This document shows, in pieces, positions 24,901 to 37,311 of a DNA stretch of 64,000 nucleotides (position 1 is the stretch's first letter; every line of letters starts with the position of its first letter). Under the pieces are notes generated by a model. The model had not been told where the DNA came from and searched no databases. It saw only the letters and a list, made by a program, of their open reading frames with translations. The translations under genes and the position numbers were made by a program. The DNA lies in contig OY821748.1 in assembly GCA_963682055.1 (NCBI GenBank), forward strand, positions 3,291,001 through 3,355,000, in the 5' to 3' direction. Origin of the DNA: Primula veris. Taxonomy: Eukaryota; Streptophyta; Magnoliopsida; Ericales; Primulaceae.

Positions 24901-26254
24901 ACCCTGCCTTAGTTGCCTGATACCTTAAAGGCTTTTGTCAGCATTAAAGCTAATGCCTATATACAACGTCCCAGAGCAACAATCATTTTTGTTGAAACGT
25001 AAATGGCATCCTTAATAGGTTTCACAGTTTTGTAAGATTATAAATGCGCTGCTATTTGTTAGGGTAAATGGTATTGATAGGGGAATGTGGTATGCTAAAT
25101 CTTCCAGTACAGTGATATGGGTAGACTTCATAACAACGCTGACACAGATAATGGTAAACCGGGAAGCAATAAACAGTACACTAAAGGTGACAACGCTAAA
25201 AAAGTTTTTTAAGTGCGGATTGTAGCACCCCCACAAAATATAAAAAATAACAGGTAAGTATATTTCAATTCCGCCTCTGTCATTTTGCCACACCTTATGC
25301 TTGCTTATATTAAGTGGTAGAACGTTCAATTGGGCTCACCGGCTTACCGTAACAACCCATTTCAATAAAGGAATGACAGCAATGAGCGTTTATTAGGTTT
25401 ACATATGTGAATTATTCAGGTGTAGAACCAGGATTTACTCGGGTCATTCACAAACACACACACATATATATAAGGGTAATATTTGTGGGAGACCAATCCG
25501 CTATAATCCTACATATTATGCTAAAATTACATGGTTGTGACAATGTTTACCATCAGTAGCTATTTATTCGGCTTAAACCATTTTTCAAATGCACATGTCA
25601 AATAATTCAGTAAATATGCTGGGGATCGTCAATCATATCGTACTGACATCAAATCCAAAGCAAATATATATATGTGTACGTATAAACACACGAGGGGAAC
25701 TGGCAGTGGGCTGCAGCACCCCCATATCAAGATAAAACCCCATCTTTTAATATTTATTTTAGCAAAAAATACAAAATCAGTCTTTCAGAACCCCACATGT
25801 TAAATGAAAAATATCTACCTGGAATTCTGCCCCTCCCAAACATCTCAGATCCTAGTTCCACCCTTACATACACACACAAACAAACACACACACATATATT
25901 AATACATATAGAGAGCGAGAGAGTATCTCAACGTCGATCAAATCTATCTGGAATCAACACTCTTAATTTCTAGAAAGGGATTATTTTTATTATGATCAGA
26001 AAGATTATACTATATCGCAACCATTCAAAATAACGTTAATTATATCGCAACCCTGAAATAGCAATGCTGGCTGTACCCCTGCACCCACACATACACGCGC
26101 ATAAAAATACACACAATTAGAGTTTTTCCTAAATAATTAGAGTTCTTGTGACTTATTGGACATTGCCGAATTTTTTTTACCTTAATCAGACAAATTACAA
26201 ATTTAATAACATCTTTTATTTTGCAACCCTAAATAGTTAATGCTAGCTCTAACC

Positions 26255-26291
<37 letters not shown>

Positions 26292-27324
26292 GATAGAGAG
26301 GGAGTCAACCTCGAATCAATCTATCGGCCATTTTTTCCATACTTTCATCGGCAATTGTGGCACATTGGACAAGATGTAAAGGATGTTGCATTCATAATCG
26401 AGACACTTTTTTGACATTTTTGCCTTTGTCAGTGTTCTTTTTATTAATTCAGAAATTTGAAGTAAATTTCTTATTTCACATCCCTAATATAGTAATCCTG
26501 GCTCTACACACACACACAATTAGAGTTTTTCTTATATAATTACAGTTTCCGTGACTTATTGGACACACAATGTTCTAAAATAGTAATGCGTCTCTCCACT
26601 GCACACACACACAGTCACTATATATACATACATGTTACACACACACACATACACATATACATGTATACATATACACATATATAGGGAGAGAGAGTGAACC
26701 TCGAATCAATCTCTCCGCCATCTTCTGACGCTCCGTCCTCTCCTCACCCGTCACCACACTACTCTCCACCACATCCAAACTCGGCCACCACCTCGGCAAC
26801 CTCCTCTCCTCCCTCTTACCCCCTCTCTTCTCGTCCCTAATCTTACGTGGCATCGGCAACAAATCCACCTTCTTCCCTACCAACACCTGTTTCCCACCCA
26901 AACTCCTATCCCTCCTATACACCAAATTATCATCACTATTATTATTATTCCCAAACCCTAACCTTAATAATCTTAGCAACGCCTTGGAGATGAAAATTAA
27001 CACGATTATTGCGATAGATGTGTTACGGAGGAATATTAGAGTGGGGGGACGGGGGAGAGAGATGATTAGGTTGCGGTTTTCGTCGACGGTGACTAGGGTT
27101 TGGAAATCTTCTATTGTTTCGGTGAGGTTTCGAGTGAGGCTTTGAGTAAGGTTTTGAGTGTTGATGACTAGTTTTAGGTTTTGGTGATTGGGTAATTGAG
27201 TGGTGGTGGTGAGGTGGTGGTCGGAGGAGGGGTGAGATATGAGGTGGCGACGGAGACGAAGGCGGTGGTGGCGGCGGACGGTGGCGGAGATTATAATGGG
27301 GCGAGTACAGCTGCACGAGCTCAT
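21957..27324 (-). CDS. Uncharacterised conserved protein, probably plastid- or mitochondrion-targeted, one membrane segment
   Basis: Exons, read leftwards: 27324-26700, 24760-24705, 24112-24003, 23913-23754, 23171-23079, 22475-22344, 22121-21957; junctions are in frame and give 446 aa. The first about 60 residues are rich in Ser, Arg, His and Thr and poor in acidic residues, like an organelle transit peptide. A hydrophobic segment lies at about 96-120 (NTSIAIIVLIFISKALL). The later exons carry a helical, conserved-looking C-terminal region (QRLIGNDISEHDIFQ, FRRLCRGSGVRVFIETTNAR, FVAGIAANIGLEDFHAARIV, EMQGKHSEALAELSKICLL, PEMEMVARGLEKNLNFEQRK) with a short TPR-like piece. I recognise the pattern as a plant-conserved protein of unknown function but cannot name it. 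The last exon is uncertain: AAGAAT/GTATGTG at about 22086 could be another donor, so the last 40 or so residues may be wrong. A reliable function cannot be given. Confidence 0.82.
25860..26720. repeat. Repeat-rich part of intron 1 with duplicated exon-1 edge and (AC)n runs
   Basis: The exon-1 end with its donor (minus strand GAGATTGATTCGAGGTT, near 26710-26697) recurs near 26325-26300. A stretch starting ATTAGAGTTTTTC and running through GTGACTTATTGGACA occurs at about 26117 and again at about 26519. AC runs occur at 26259-26288 and elsewhere. This is an imperfect duplication of about 400 bp that includes the splice junction. Confidence 0.7.
26328..26440 (-). pseudogene. Fragment of the ARIADNE last exon inside intron 1 of the unknown membrane-protein gene
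   Basis: 26328-26440 is closely similar, in the same orientation, to 53810-53930, the last coding exon and start of the 3' UTR of the ARIADNE gene. Both share GGCACATTGGACAAGAT and GATGTTGCATTCATA. The fragment abuts a copy of the exon-1 splice edge at 26325-26300. Confidence 0.85.
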
Positions 27325-27473
27325 CTCTCTCTCTCTACAAGACTGAAAAAATGATTAATTTTTAATTTTTACCTATTTAGTATACAAACTTTAAATTATA
27401 ATAATTTGGGTTTTAACCTGACAGTTTTCCACAAATTATAAATCTACAAAGTTGCAGTTGCTATACATGTACG

Positions 27474-28192
27474 TAGGGCTGTAAATGAGATGAGCTGTTC
27501 GTGAAATCGTTCGTGTTCGGCTCGGCTAATGCTCGGTTCATGTTCGTTCATTTATAAATGAACACGATAATGAACAAGAATATAGTGTTCGTCTATTAAG
27601 TGAACTGAACATGAACAACCCTCTGTTCGGTTCGTCTAAACTCGTGTTCGTGTAACTATATATAAAGTTTGATAAAATAAAATAAATAAATCTATTAATG
27701 ATGTAACAAAAATTAATATCATTACACAATTAATAAACTTATTTATGCTATAATAATATAAATGATATGTTTGTATTATTTTGAACTTATTATGTTAATT
27801 TATATCATCATACTATAAATACAGTCATCGATTTTATCGTTAAGTGTTCAACTCGTTAAAGTAATCATACGTATGTAAAAGAATTTATACAATATATAAA
27901 CTTAAAGTTATATGTGAACTAGTTTATCCTAGTTAACAATATAGTAATATATAATAAAATTAAAATATATTTTAAAAATAAAGAAAAATATATATTTTTT
28001 TCAATTATTAAATGTTTTGGAAGAAATTAGATGTTCACGAACAACTCGTGTTCGGCTCGTCAAATGTTCGGTTCATGTTCGTCAAATGTTCGTTCGTATT
28101 TAAATGAACATGAACCGAACATGAACAAGAGTTTTAGTTCATGAACTGAACATGAACAGAGGGTTGTTCGGTTCGTTTCGTTTACAGCCCTA
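27474..28192. mobile_element. hAT-type MITE with 8-bp target-site duplication
   Basis: The ends are TAGGGCTGTAAATGA and, inverted, TAGGGCTGTAAACGA. Flanking 8-mers CATGTACG (27466-27473) and CATGTATG (28193-28200) differ at one base, as expected for a hAT target duplication. The subterminal parts are crowded with GTTCGTTC/GAACATGAAC motifs in both orientations (27500-27660 and 28030-28170), and the centre is AT-rich without a transposase. Length 719 bp. Confidence 0.9.
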
Positions 28193-28200
28193 CATGTATG

Positions 28201-29033
28201 GTATGGGAATGCCGGCATTTAAAATTGTTTGAAGGAATCCTACTTTATCTCACATTTAGATATTCCACGCTTATTATTTAATTGTTCGTTACGAAAGTAT
28301 GTATAATTTTGACCGGTTTATCACTTGTATTAAAATTGTCGAAATGATTTTTTTTTTAAATCTAATCGTAAAATTTTAACATTTGAATTACATAGTCAAC
28401 TTTTAAAAATTTGCATTCCGACAAATTTAATACAAGTTATTGACCGATCGAAAATACATGTAGTTTCGTAGTGTACAAGTCCCAACCATTGTAATTCACT
28501 AAAAGAAGGTCCACAAACAGCATTTAACATTAAACGAGAATGAGTGCACAGCTCACTTTGAGAAATCCCCTATGATTTTAATTTTTAATCTAGTCTCCAG
28601 ATGCAGTTCTGATTTAACTTTTAACTTTTATGCCGTATAGCTTTTGGCTAATGCCATGCCTTTTCTTCTTTAAAATTTTAACCAATAGTATTTCTAGACT
28701 TATAATAGAAAATGTAAAACTTTTTTTTTCTTCTCATTATGCCATTTATGATTTATGTGTATACCAATCACCTTTCAACCATAGAGTTTTGAAACTGGAC
28801 TCTTGAATTCCTTATACTTCTCGACGTTTGCGTGATCTTTTTGTAATTATCGTATTTCTTACCTATTTAAATAAAGAGATCAAATTTCTGAAAAAAAAGG
28901 ACAGAAATTATAACAAGATGATCCCAATTACTAAAATTTATTTCCATGTACATACACTAAAAACCAATCTATTGATTAGGCCAGAACACAATTAAGGAAT
29001 TATTACAGAACTCGTATCCATAGGAAGCCGGGT
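28201..29033. other. Intergenic DNA and callose synthase 3' UTR
   Basis: AT-rich, no gene seen. The part next to 29034 is the 3' UTR of the callose synthase gene. Confidence 0.6.
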
Positions 29034-32000
29034 CTATTGCTGCTTCTTACCACCAGCCAAAAGAAGTCTAATCTGAAGGCCTCGGCTAAAAGCTTGGTTA
29101 AACAAAAGGCGTGCTTGGAATTCTGTGATAAAAGGGAACCAAGCGAGCATAGCCACAGGTGCAAATATAACGACCCCATACATGTACTCGTATCCTCTTG
29201 CTAGAGCCTTGACAGATCCCCACATCCCCAAGCTTTTTATCACTGGCTTGCATGCCAGCGCTATCTGCATGTGCACAGACATAAGCCAATATTACTTATA
29301 TTTGCAATATTGTTCAATATCCTCAATTGAAACAACAATTAAGAAGCTGAGAAAACTTTTTTGTATGTATGTCTATGTTATTACCTGCAGAAGAGCCCAT
29401 CCTGTTGGCAAGAAGGCAAGGAGACTGACGAAAATATCTTCAACAGTTAGCCCCAGGAATGCAAATAGAAATACAAATATGATCACTGATCCAATGAACA
29501 GCGCGAGCTTGAGAAGTCTGAACATTAATCGGAAGTCTGCACTAAACCTCTTCCTACCCATGGACACGGTCTACAGTTCAAAACTCAAATCAGTTGATTA
29601 AGTGATCATGGTTCAAATTTTACATTTAAAAGAAAATATAATTTGTACAGATGTATCTATAAACAGAACTTGCCTTTAGCACCGCCGTCACAGCAACAAT
29701 GACAAGCCAAGATAAGCAGTAGACCTATAGTTACAAAGGTAAGTTATAACTGATGGATCTTGCTTTCGATTTTACTCTATTTTTTTCTTTAACATAGAAA
29801 TCTGGCTAAGTTAAAAAAGTTCAATCAACATAATGAAAACTTTTCGACCGTGTTGGTGTAGTTTCTAAAAATAGGTTTCAAACTTTTCAAGGACAATATA
29901 TTTTACTATGGAGCTCTGTTTAAAAAAGGTCACCCTCAAAGCTCCAAAAAATCGTCTTTTCATCATCAAGGCAAAATAAAAATTGCCAAAAGCTTGAAAT
30001 GCTTACGACTTTTTACGCCTTACTGATGCTCGAGGAAAACAGCTTTTGCATTTGAGAACACTACTATAAAGTCGTGTTGGTTAATCTTTTACACATGGCT
30101 TACTCCAAATGGGTTCCCTAGATTTTAACAACAAACCTAAAACATATATGTTATACGGTTTCTTTCATGCTTGCAGAAGAAATGCAAAAACAGCAAACCT
30201 AAAAGTCAACTAGTGATTGAATTTCCCTAAACAGTCTTGTTATGGAAGCATTGTGTATCACGCGCTCTTTAATTTCATAAACCATAACCAAGATTCAATG
30301 CTTCCATAACAAGACTGTTTAGGGAAAACAGAATAATCTAAAAGGAAAAAATCTAACAGCACTTACCAAGAAGCTCCTGTTACCATTGGTTATGTGCAGA
30401 TGATACACAATTCCATACTGGTAGAAAAAGAATCTGATAGCAAGCACAACTTCAACAAAGCGTCCAAAATAGCTAGTGTGCTCGAGATGCTGATGTTCCT
30501 CCTCCCACCACGACTCCCAACTCTTGCCAGCTGGTACACCAACACCTCCACGGCTATGTATCCACTTGGTCCAATCCTCCCAATCGTCCACAATCTTCTG
30601 CCACTCAAACCCTGACGGGTTGAACATAAAAGGCGCAAACAGCCACGAAATCACCAAGAACCACATAGAGAAACTCATGATAATGTAAGAAGAAACAGAA
30701 TCTCCATAAATTCTATAAACGATTAGAAGCAGCATAATCTCCAATGCCGATACAAAATGACTTCTCGAGTACAAGCGATAGTTTTCTGCGAATTTCTCGT
30801 GCCGAACGACGAATCCACGACCAGTGGCTCTGTACTTTGCCCCACCATGCAAAACCGTGCGTACGAAATAGTGAAACTTTGTGCCGAGGGAGAAAGTGAA
30901 AAAGATGGAAGCAAGCTGAAGCTGCATTGTAATCATCTCGCTAATAGCTGTTCGAAACCCGCTTTCTAATCCCATTTCCATAACCATGGGTAAAGCCATC
31001 AAGAGACCAATTTGGACTAGGGATTGAGAAGCTATGGCTGCTTTTAGAGGATTATCTCCTCTAGATCTTGCAGATCTCAAAATTACCTTCTCTAGACCAC
31101 TCAAGGAAAGGTATATTCTTCCGTATAAAAATATGTAAACTGTAAATACAACCATCTGCACAGCAAACAGGAAAAATAATTATCTAAGTTTCTCTAAGAA
31201 AAAGTTCAACTTATTGTGCCCCCTATTTTATTAAAAAATGAACTCTTGTTTCCTGACTATACCCATTAACATTGTGGTGAACTCATTAAGTTCTTCTGTG
31301 ATTTGGATCTTAGAGCTACTGAGATAGCTCAATGGAACTTGACATTCGTGTTTTTTGGGTAAGTTTTTCTATATTAATGGACATTCTAAGTAAAGTAACG
31401 AAAATACTCGGAAAAGGAAATGCAAAATCGGAAACAAGAAACAAGAAATGCAACCTCTCTACTAGCGGAATCAACTTCCCGGCCGACTACGAGAATGGCT
31501 CATGTAAATGAGTTACTTCAGAAACTGTAAAGAAACTCCTTGATTTAAAGATTATTTGCATTAAACTCGTCTAGATTTCCAATTGTTTATACTTGACCCT
31601 TACTTATTTGCTCCTAGACTTCACTTACACTCTCTTTCTCTTACTTTTGCCTTCAGATATGGTTCATTACACATTGGTCTCCTCTCACTTTCTTAAGCTG
31701 CTCTAACTTCTAACCTAGTGAGACTGTAATCGGTGCTGTGGAGAGAGCACCTTTTACTCGAAATAGAATTTAAGAAATAAATTTGCATGTAAAACAGATT
31801 ACCACTGAGCTGACATAGAATCCGGTTGTCGTATAATAACATGACAGCATACGAAAGAAATCAAAACGATGGCCTAATCTGTAGATGTCACGGCTTAGAG
31901 TTTGCTCCCCATTACCACATGCAACTTTTGCCTCAAAAAGGGAGATTTGGTTAAGACCCACATCTCTTCCCTTCCCCACTTGAATATACTCATGGTGTGT

Positions 32001-35000
32001 TACATTCCCTCGTCTCAGAATGGAATTGAAACCTACAAAGTAAGATATCCATATTATATTAGAGTAAACTACCTATAGCTATAATGTACTATGGGAGTTT
32101 TAAAATCACCAGCAAAGATATCCTCGCTTAAATTGATTCCCCTAGAAGCTTTACTGATGCCGCCACGAGTAATATGGAATATTCTGTCAAACACATCTGG
32201 ATGCCCATAGTGAAAACGGACCCTATAGCCAATCAATTTTTCAAATCAGGATGAATTCTTTTGTAAACGATGCAATTAAAGGATATAGCAGTAAGCATCA
32301 TTCAGAAAACTAATAGAAGAGGTTCTCTTTTTCAGTGACATTTAATAGATTAAAGAGATGACACTAAGGGCTAAGCATGCAGTAAGCTCAAAAAGAAAAG
32401 CAAGGTGAAAAGAAGAAAAATGACACAAATAGTGCGAGAAGATGCTGAGAATTCTATTCTCATTTGACAGCAACCAACTCATTCCAACATGCAAAATTAC
32501 TTCCAGAGACCATATTGCCATTAAATGCTATCTTATGTCACCATTTAACTTCATAAAACTGGAACGAATAGTTGATTCAGAGTTAATATCATGTTATGTC
32601 ACAGTATGGCCTACTTTTTTGGAAACACACAGTGATAAAAGTTATCTGATATAACCACAGTATATATTAGTGTGGCTGGATGATGAAGAAATAATAGAAA
32701 ATTACATACATGCCTTTTGATGGAGATCTTTTAGTCAAAATTCAGATTGATTAGACTAACAATGAAATTCGTAAATTTTATACAAATACTAAAAATGAGC
32801 AGGTAAGAATAACACTTTAGTAGTTTAGGCAGGATTGCGTCAAGAATAGCAGATACACACATGTATAATATGCTCAACATATTTGATACTTGTTAGAAGT
32901 AATGTTTGAACTCATGTCATAGGTTGTATTTCTTTTCGTACAAATACACCTCTTTAGTTCTTATTATCGCATTTGACTGTAACAAATCAACACTAGCAAA
33001 TAAGAAAACTATATCGAGGGCATCTTTGGGATTGAACTAAAGACAATGAAGGACAAGAACAGTGATGCATACTTCAAAGGTCTTGCAAGAACTCTTTGAC
33101 CAATCGTGACAAAGCTAGTTTCTTGGTTTGACATAAACCAAGCCAGAGAAGAAACACTGCAAAACAAGCTACTAATTAGCAACTCTTTAGATAAAACAAA
33201 AACTTCATTGCCAGATAACAAAGAATACAAATACCTTACCTTCCAGTGAAGATATGTTCACGAACACCCAGAATTGATGGTGGGCGTACCCCATGATCCT
33301 CATTGAACTCTTCTAGAAGATTACGCATCTTAAAGGTTTCTTCTAAATAATTGTCCTATGAAAACAATAAAAAATAAGGTAAGAATGTTGATCTTTTCTG
33401 GGTGGTCAAAGCAAGACTAACTAAATGTTTCAAGGACCTGATTCATATCAATGGTTTGAAGGGCTTCCCCTCGAGTAAATATAATAGCATGATTTTGATT
33501 TTCAGGTTTCCCTTCTCCTAATATCGCAGAACCTGGTAACTTTATACGATAGATTTCCTTCAAAAAGAAGACAAAATGGATGTGATATCAGAAACGATAA
33601 GCAAAATTGTTATTCAGCTCAAGAGTTGAAAAGAAATTTTTACCTGATCGTGTTTTCCTACAGCTTTGACCAGCACAGAAAAGTACACCTTCTGTAATAC
33701 CTTCCCTCCATCTGTCTCCTCAACTTCATCAATATATGCTACTCGAAGAGAAGGGTTGCTGGAGAGAAATCATATGAATTATTTTCTGCACACTCTATGA
33801 TCCATCAAAAGAGGTAGGGGGAAAAGGGGAAGTACATTTAAAGGAATGAGTATGAAAATATGATTACATACTTGACCAGCAAATTTAGAATATCTGTTGC
33901 ACGTCGATCTCCGGTCTGCTTCTGATTCCCGTATCTCTGACACGTGGCGACATAAGAAAATTTTAAGTCAGCAATAGCCTCTAACTGGGCATATAAAGAT
34001 TCCTGGCTCTTCTTGCTTTCATCTGATGCAAGTGTGACAGCTTTGTACCCGCCATTAATTTCTGCACAGTTATGAACAGAAAGTTCAACCTGAGAAAACA
34101 AGTCCTTCAAAAGTGAAATAAGATATTTTATCATGTACTGTACTTCTCTGCATATTGAGAAAAATATACATTACTAAATAAAACTGATGTCTCTTTTATA
34201 GCACCACAGTGCTTATATCTCCCAGGAAAAGAAATAAAAATATTGGTCACAAAACACATTTATTAGTTTCCTTGACAGATATGAAAAGCTCATATAGACT
34301 TACGACTTTCAGTGGCGATATCAATAAAGGCCTGAAGCTTTAAAGCTCGTCGATAGTACATCATTCCCCTGACTGCACCAATAATAAAATAAACTATAAA
34401 ACCTGTAAAGCAGCTGAAATACGAAAAATCCCAAGAACTTCATGTCGTCGAACTTACCTGTTCTGCATAGTGTCTGTCCTCTTAAGGAAACCCAATGGCG
34501 TAGAAGCAAGACATTCTCTTCATTTACCAGCAACTCATTTTCGTTTTTACAACCAATCCGCTCCAGAAAGTTATTCCATTCATCTACATTCAGTTTCAGA
34601 ATTGAACTCTAAATAACAGCCTTTTGTTCATGCTTGTAGTAAATGAGATTACATAAGGATGGGAGATGGTAATAAAGGTTCATATGTATATTAAACCTGG
34701 GTATATTTTCTGCAGGTAATATATGATTGATATCCCATCTTCATTCTCCAACTCGAGGTCGCTTTTCGAATACACTGTTTCCTCACTGTAGTATGGGGTC
34801 ATAACACTACCAAAGCCGAGTATTATATGTGAGCAATTGCTGAAGGTACAAACTAATAAGCTACTCTAAAAAGCCTATCTACTAAGCTGGCAAGTAATTT
34901 TTATAAAGGGTAAAATGCAAATAACCCCCTTGTACTATGGGTATTTTGCAAAAAGCAGTTATTTGCATTAATTTATGCAATTAACCCTCATGAACTGTTT

Positions 35001-37275
35001 TATTTTTCTTGCAACCCTATTTTAAAATTTTCAAATATCACTTCATGAATGGCTATTAGTTTATCGATACAAGTACTTTATTTATATATGAAAGTAAGAT
35101 GACCATGCACGAAGAAAAGCCAATTCAAGCAAATAATATGTGGACGTTAATGACAGAAACCCGAAGTACATGGGGAGGGGACTACCCATATTGTATGGGG
35201 GTTGTTGCATTTTACCCTTTCTTTTGATCTAAAATTAGCAAGTAAAAGGAAGCAGATAAAGCAAACAAAAGCACAGAGTGCAACTTGTTACAACCGAAGA
35301 AAAGAATGAGTTTCATGCTATCAATTCACACAACATTCTTCAGCTACAGATGAATAGTACCTGAATGATAGCATCTTGCTAACTTGGGGAGCACTCGGCA
35401 TATTCATAAACATAGAGTTTGTAAAGAATGAAATCCTTCTTCGTGCTTCAAGGTTTGTTGGCACGTCAATGGCAGATTCTTTTACGGTCAAGAGAAGATA
35501 GAGGCGCTTAATCTAACATAAAAAAATGCCAGTGGACAGTGAATGTGTTAAAAGACTCTAAACATTTACATACCATATATTCACTCACTACTGGTACCTG
35601 TTCTTCCCATTGTGCTGTAACTTTCGGAGGAAAAATAATGGCAGATTTTGAGTCAGCATTAGCAAACAGCTGCTTCTCAGAGTCCTTTCTCGTTTGACCA
35701 AGTTCAACCACTTCACTGAAAAATTTGATAATTCAGTTCAAAATTGAATTAAGTCAAATATGAGAACACCCAGAAGGCTCCTTCCGTTTCAATTTTCAAT
35801 ACTAAAGATTATATATTTTAATATGATAAACAAGTCACCAACCGATTCTCATTCACCATTATGTCCCGTGTAACAATCTCTAGCATGTCTTGCAGAAGCA
35901 GAACGACCTTTTCTTTCTTTGAGGAATCAGCATCTCTCTGCAATACAAAAGTATTAAAAGCAATATCAATATTCATTTGGGTAAGAAGAGTTACAAGATA
36001 CGACAGTAAAAGACTTTTTTTCCCTTACCAGATATTCCACAAGCTGCACAAATTTATCGCAAAGCGTGGGAAGATATCCCAGTTTAAAATTAACAAGAAA
36101 TGTGTGCTTTGTTATGTTATTCTCAACTTCTTTGATAATGATGCCAATAATCCTGTAAAATATGTAACATAATCAGAAATGGAAATGCAAACAACAATCA
36201 AGCAAAAGGATATAGACATGATGACTTGTTCAATTAACAAAAATTACTAAAAGATACGAATCTACCTTTTTTCAGTTTCCCCGACAACGAAAGCATTTAG
36301 AACAAGTTTGAGAGATTCATAGCATTCAATAACAGCACATTTCATATATTCATCACCACCTATACGCTTCCAAAGGTCAGAATCTTTTGAACGAAAATGT
36401 GCCGCCAAATCTAGTGCAATTGGTATCTGCCAAAAGAAAAATAAAATCAATATTGATTGTTAAGCAATACATACAAGAAAGTTGGTGCTGCTGACATTAC
36501 CTTGCTTGCAAGCAAAAAGGGAGGCCACTGAATTAGTTTGATGCTAAAATCTGATGAATAAGGAACTAACATTAAATCCATTTCCCTGAAAAATAAGAAA
36601 CATAGTTATCAATATAGTTGCATCAATGCATGAAGCCTGAAGGATAAAATATATGATTTATACATCAGAAACCCAAAAAACGGTTAGTATGCATTCCTGT
36701 CATTGATAATATCTTCTTCTCTGAAACTCTCTATTACTTCGTTCCATAACTGAGCAAATTTTACAGCTTCACTTCTTTTGCTAGGCGAAACCTGTTAGAT
36801 TCAAACGGTAAGAAGAAATACAAAAATATCAGTGTGTAGCATAAATATGCTGAAAGTAATCTCTTGACTTGTGGGCAAATTGAATTCCGCTTTACTACAA
36901 TATTTTCATCTTAATTTCTTCTTTAAATTTGGAATTTTTGGATTTTCAATTAACTGAAGAATACAACACATGGAAACTGTTGATATTCATCTCTTAATTT
37001 TACCTATATTGACTTATATTCAAGAATTATACCAGCATATTCAAGTATTTCATGTTTCTCCATTTTCAAACTTAAAATGTGTGCATGTACATATATATAT
37101 ATATGTATATATATGGGGCCGGTTATATGAACATAAAGTGGAACATGATTCTAAACATGCATGGAAATGAATGGTCCAGATTAAACCTATTAACTAAGCC
37201 AATTGATCTGGACCATTCATTTACATGCATGTCTAAAATCATGTCTAAGTTCATGTTCATATAACCGGCCCTATA

Positions 37276-37311
<36 letters not shown>

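Noticed and set aside
29125..29601. Plus-strand frame of 158 codons
   Set aside because: It lies opposite the last exons of callose synthase, including their intron, and reads as antisense of conserved membrane segments.
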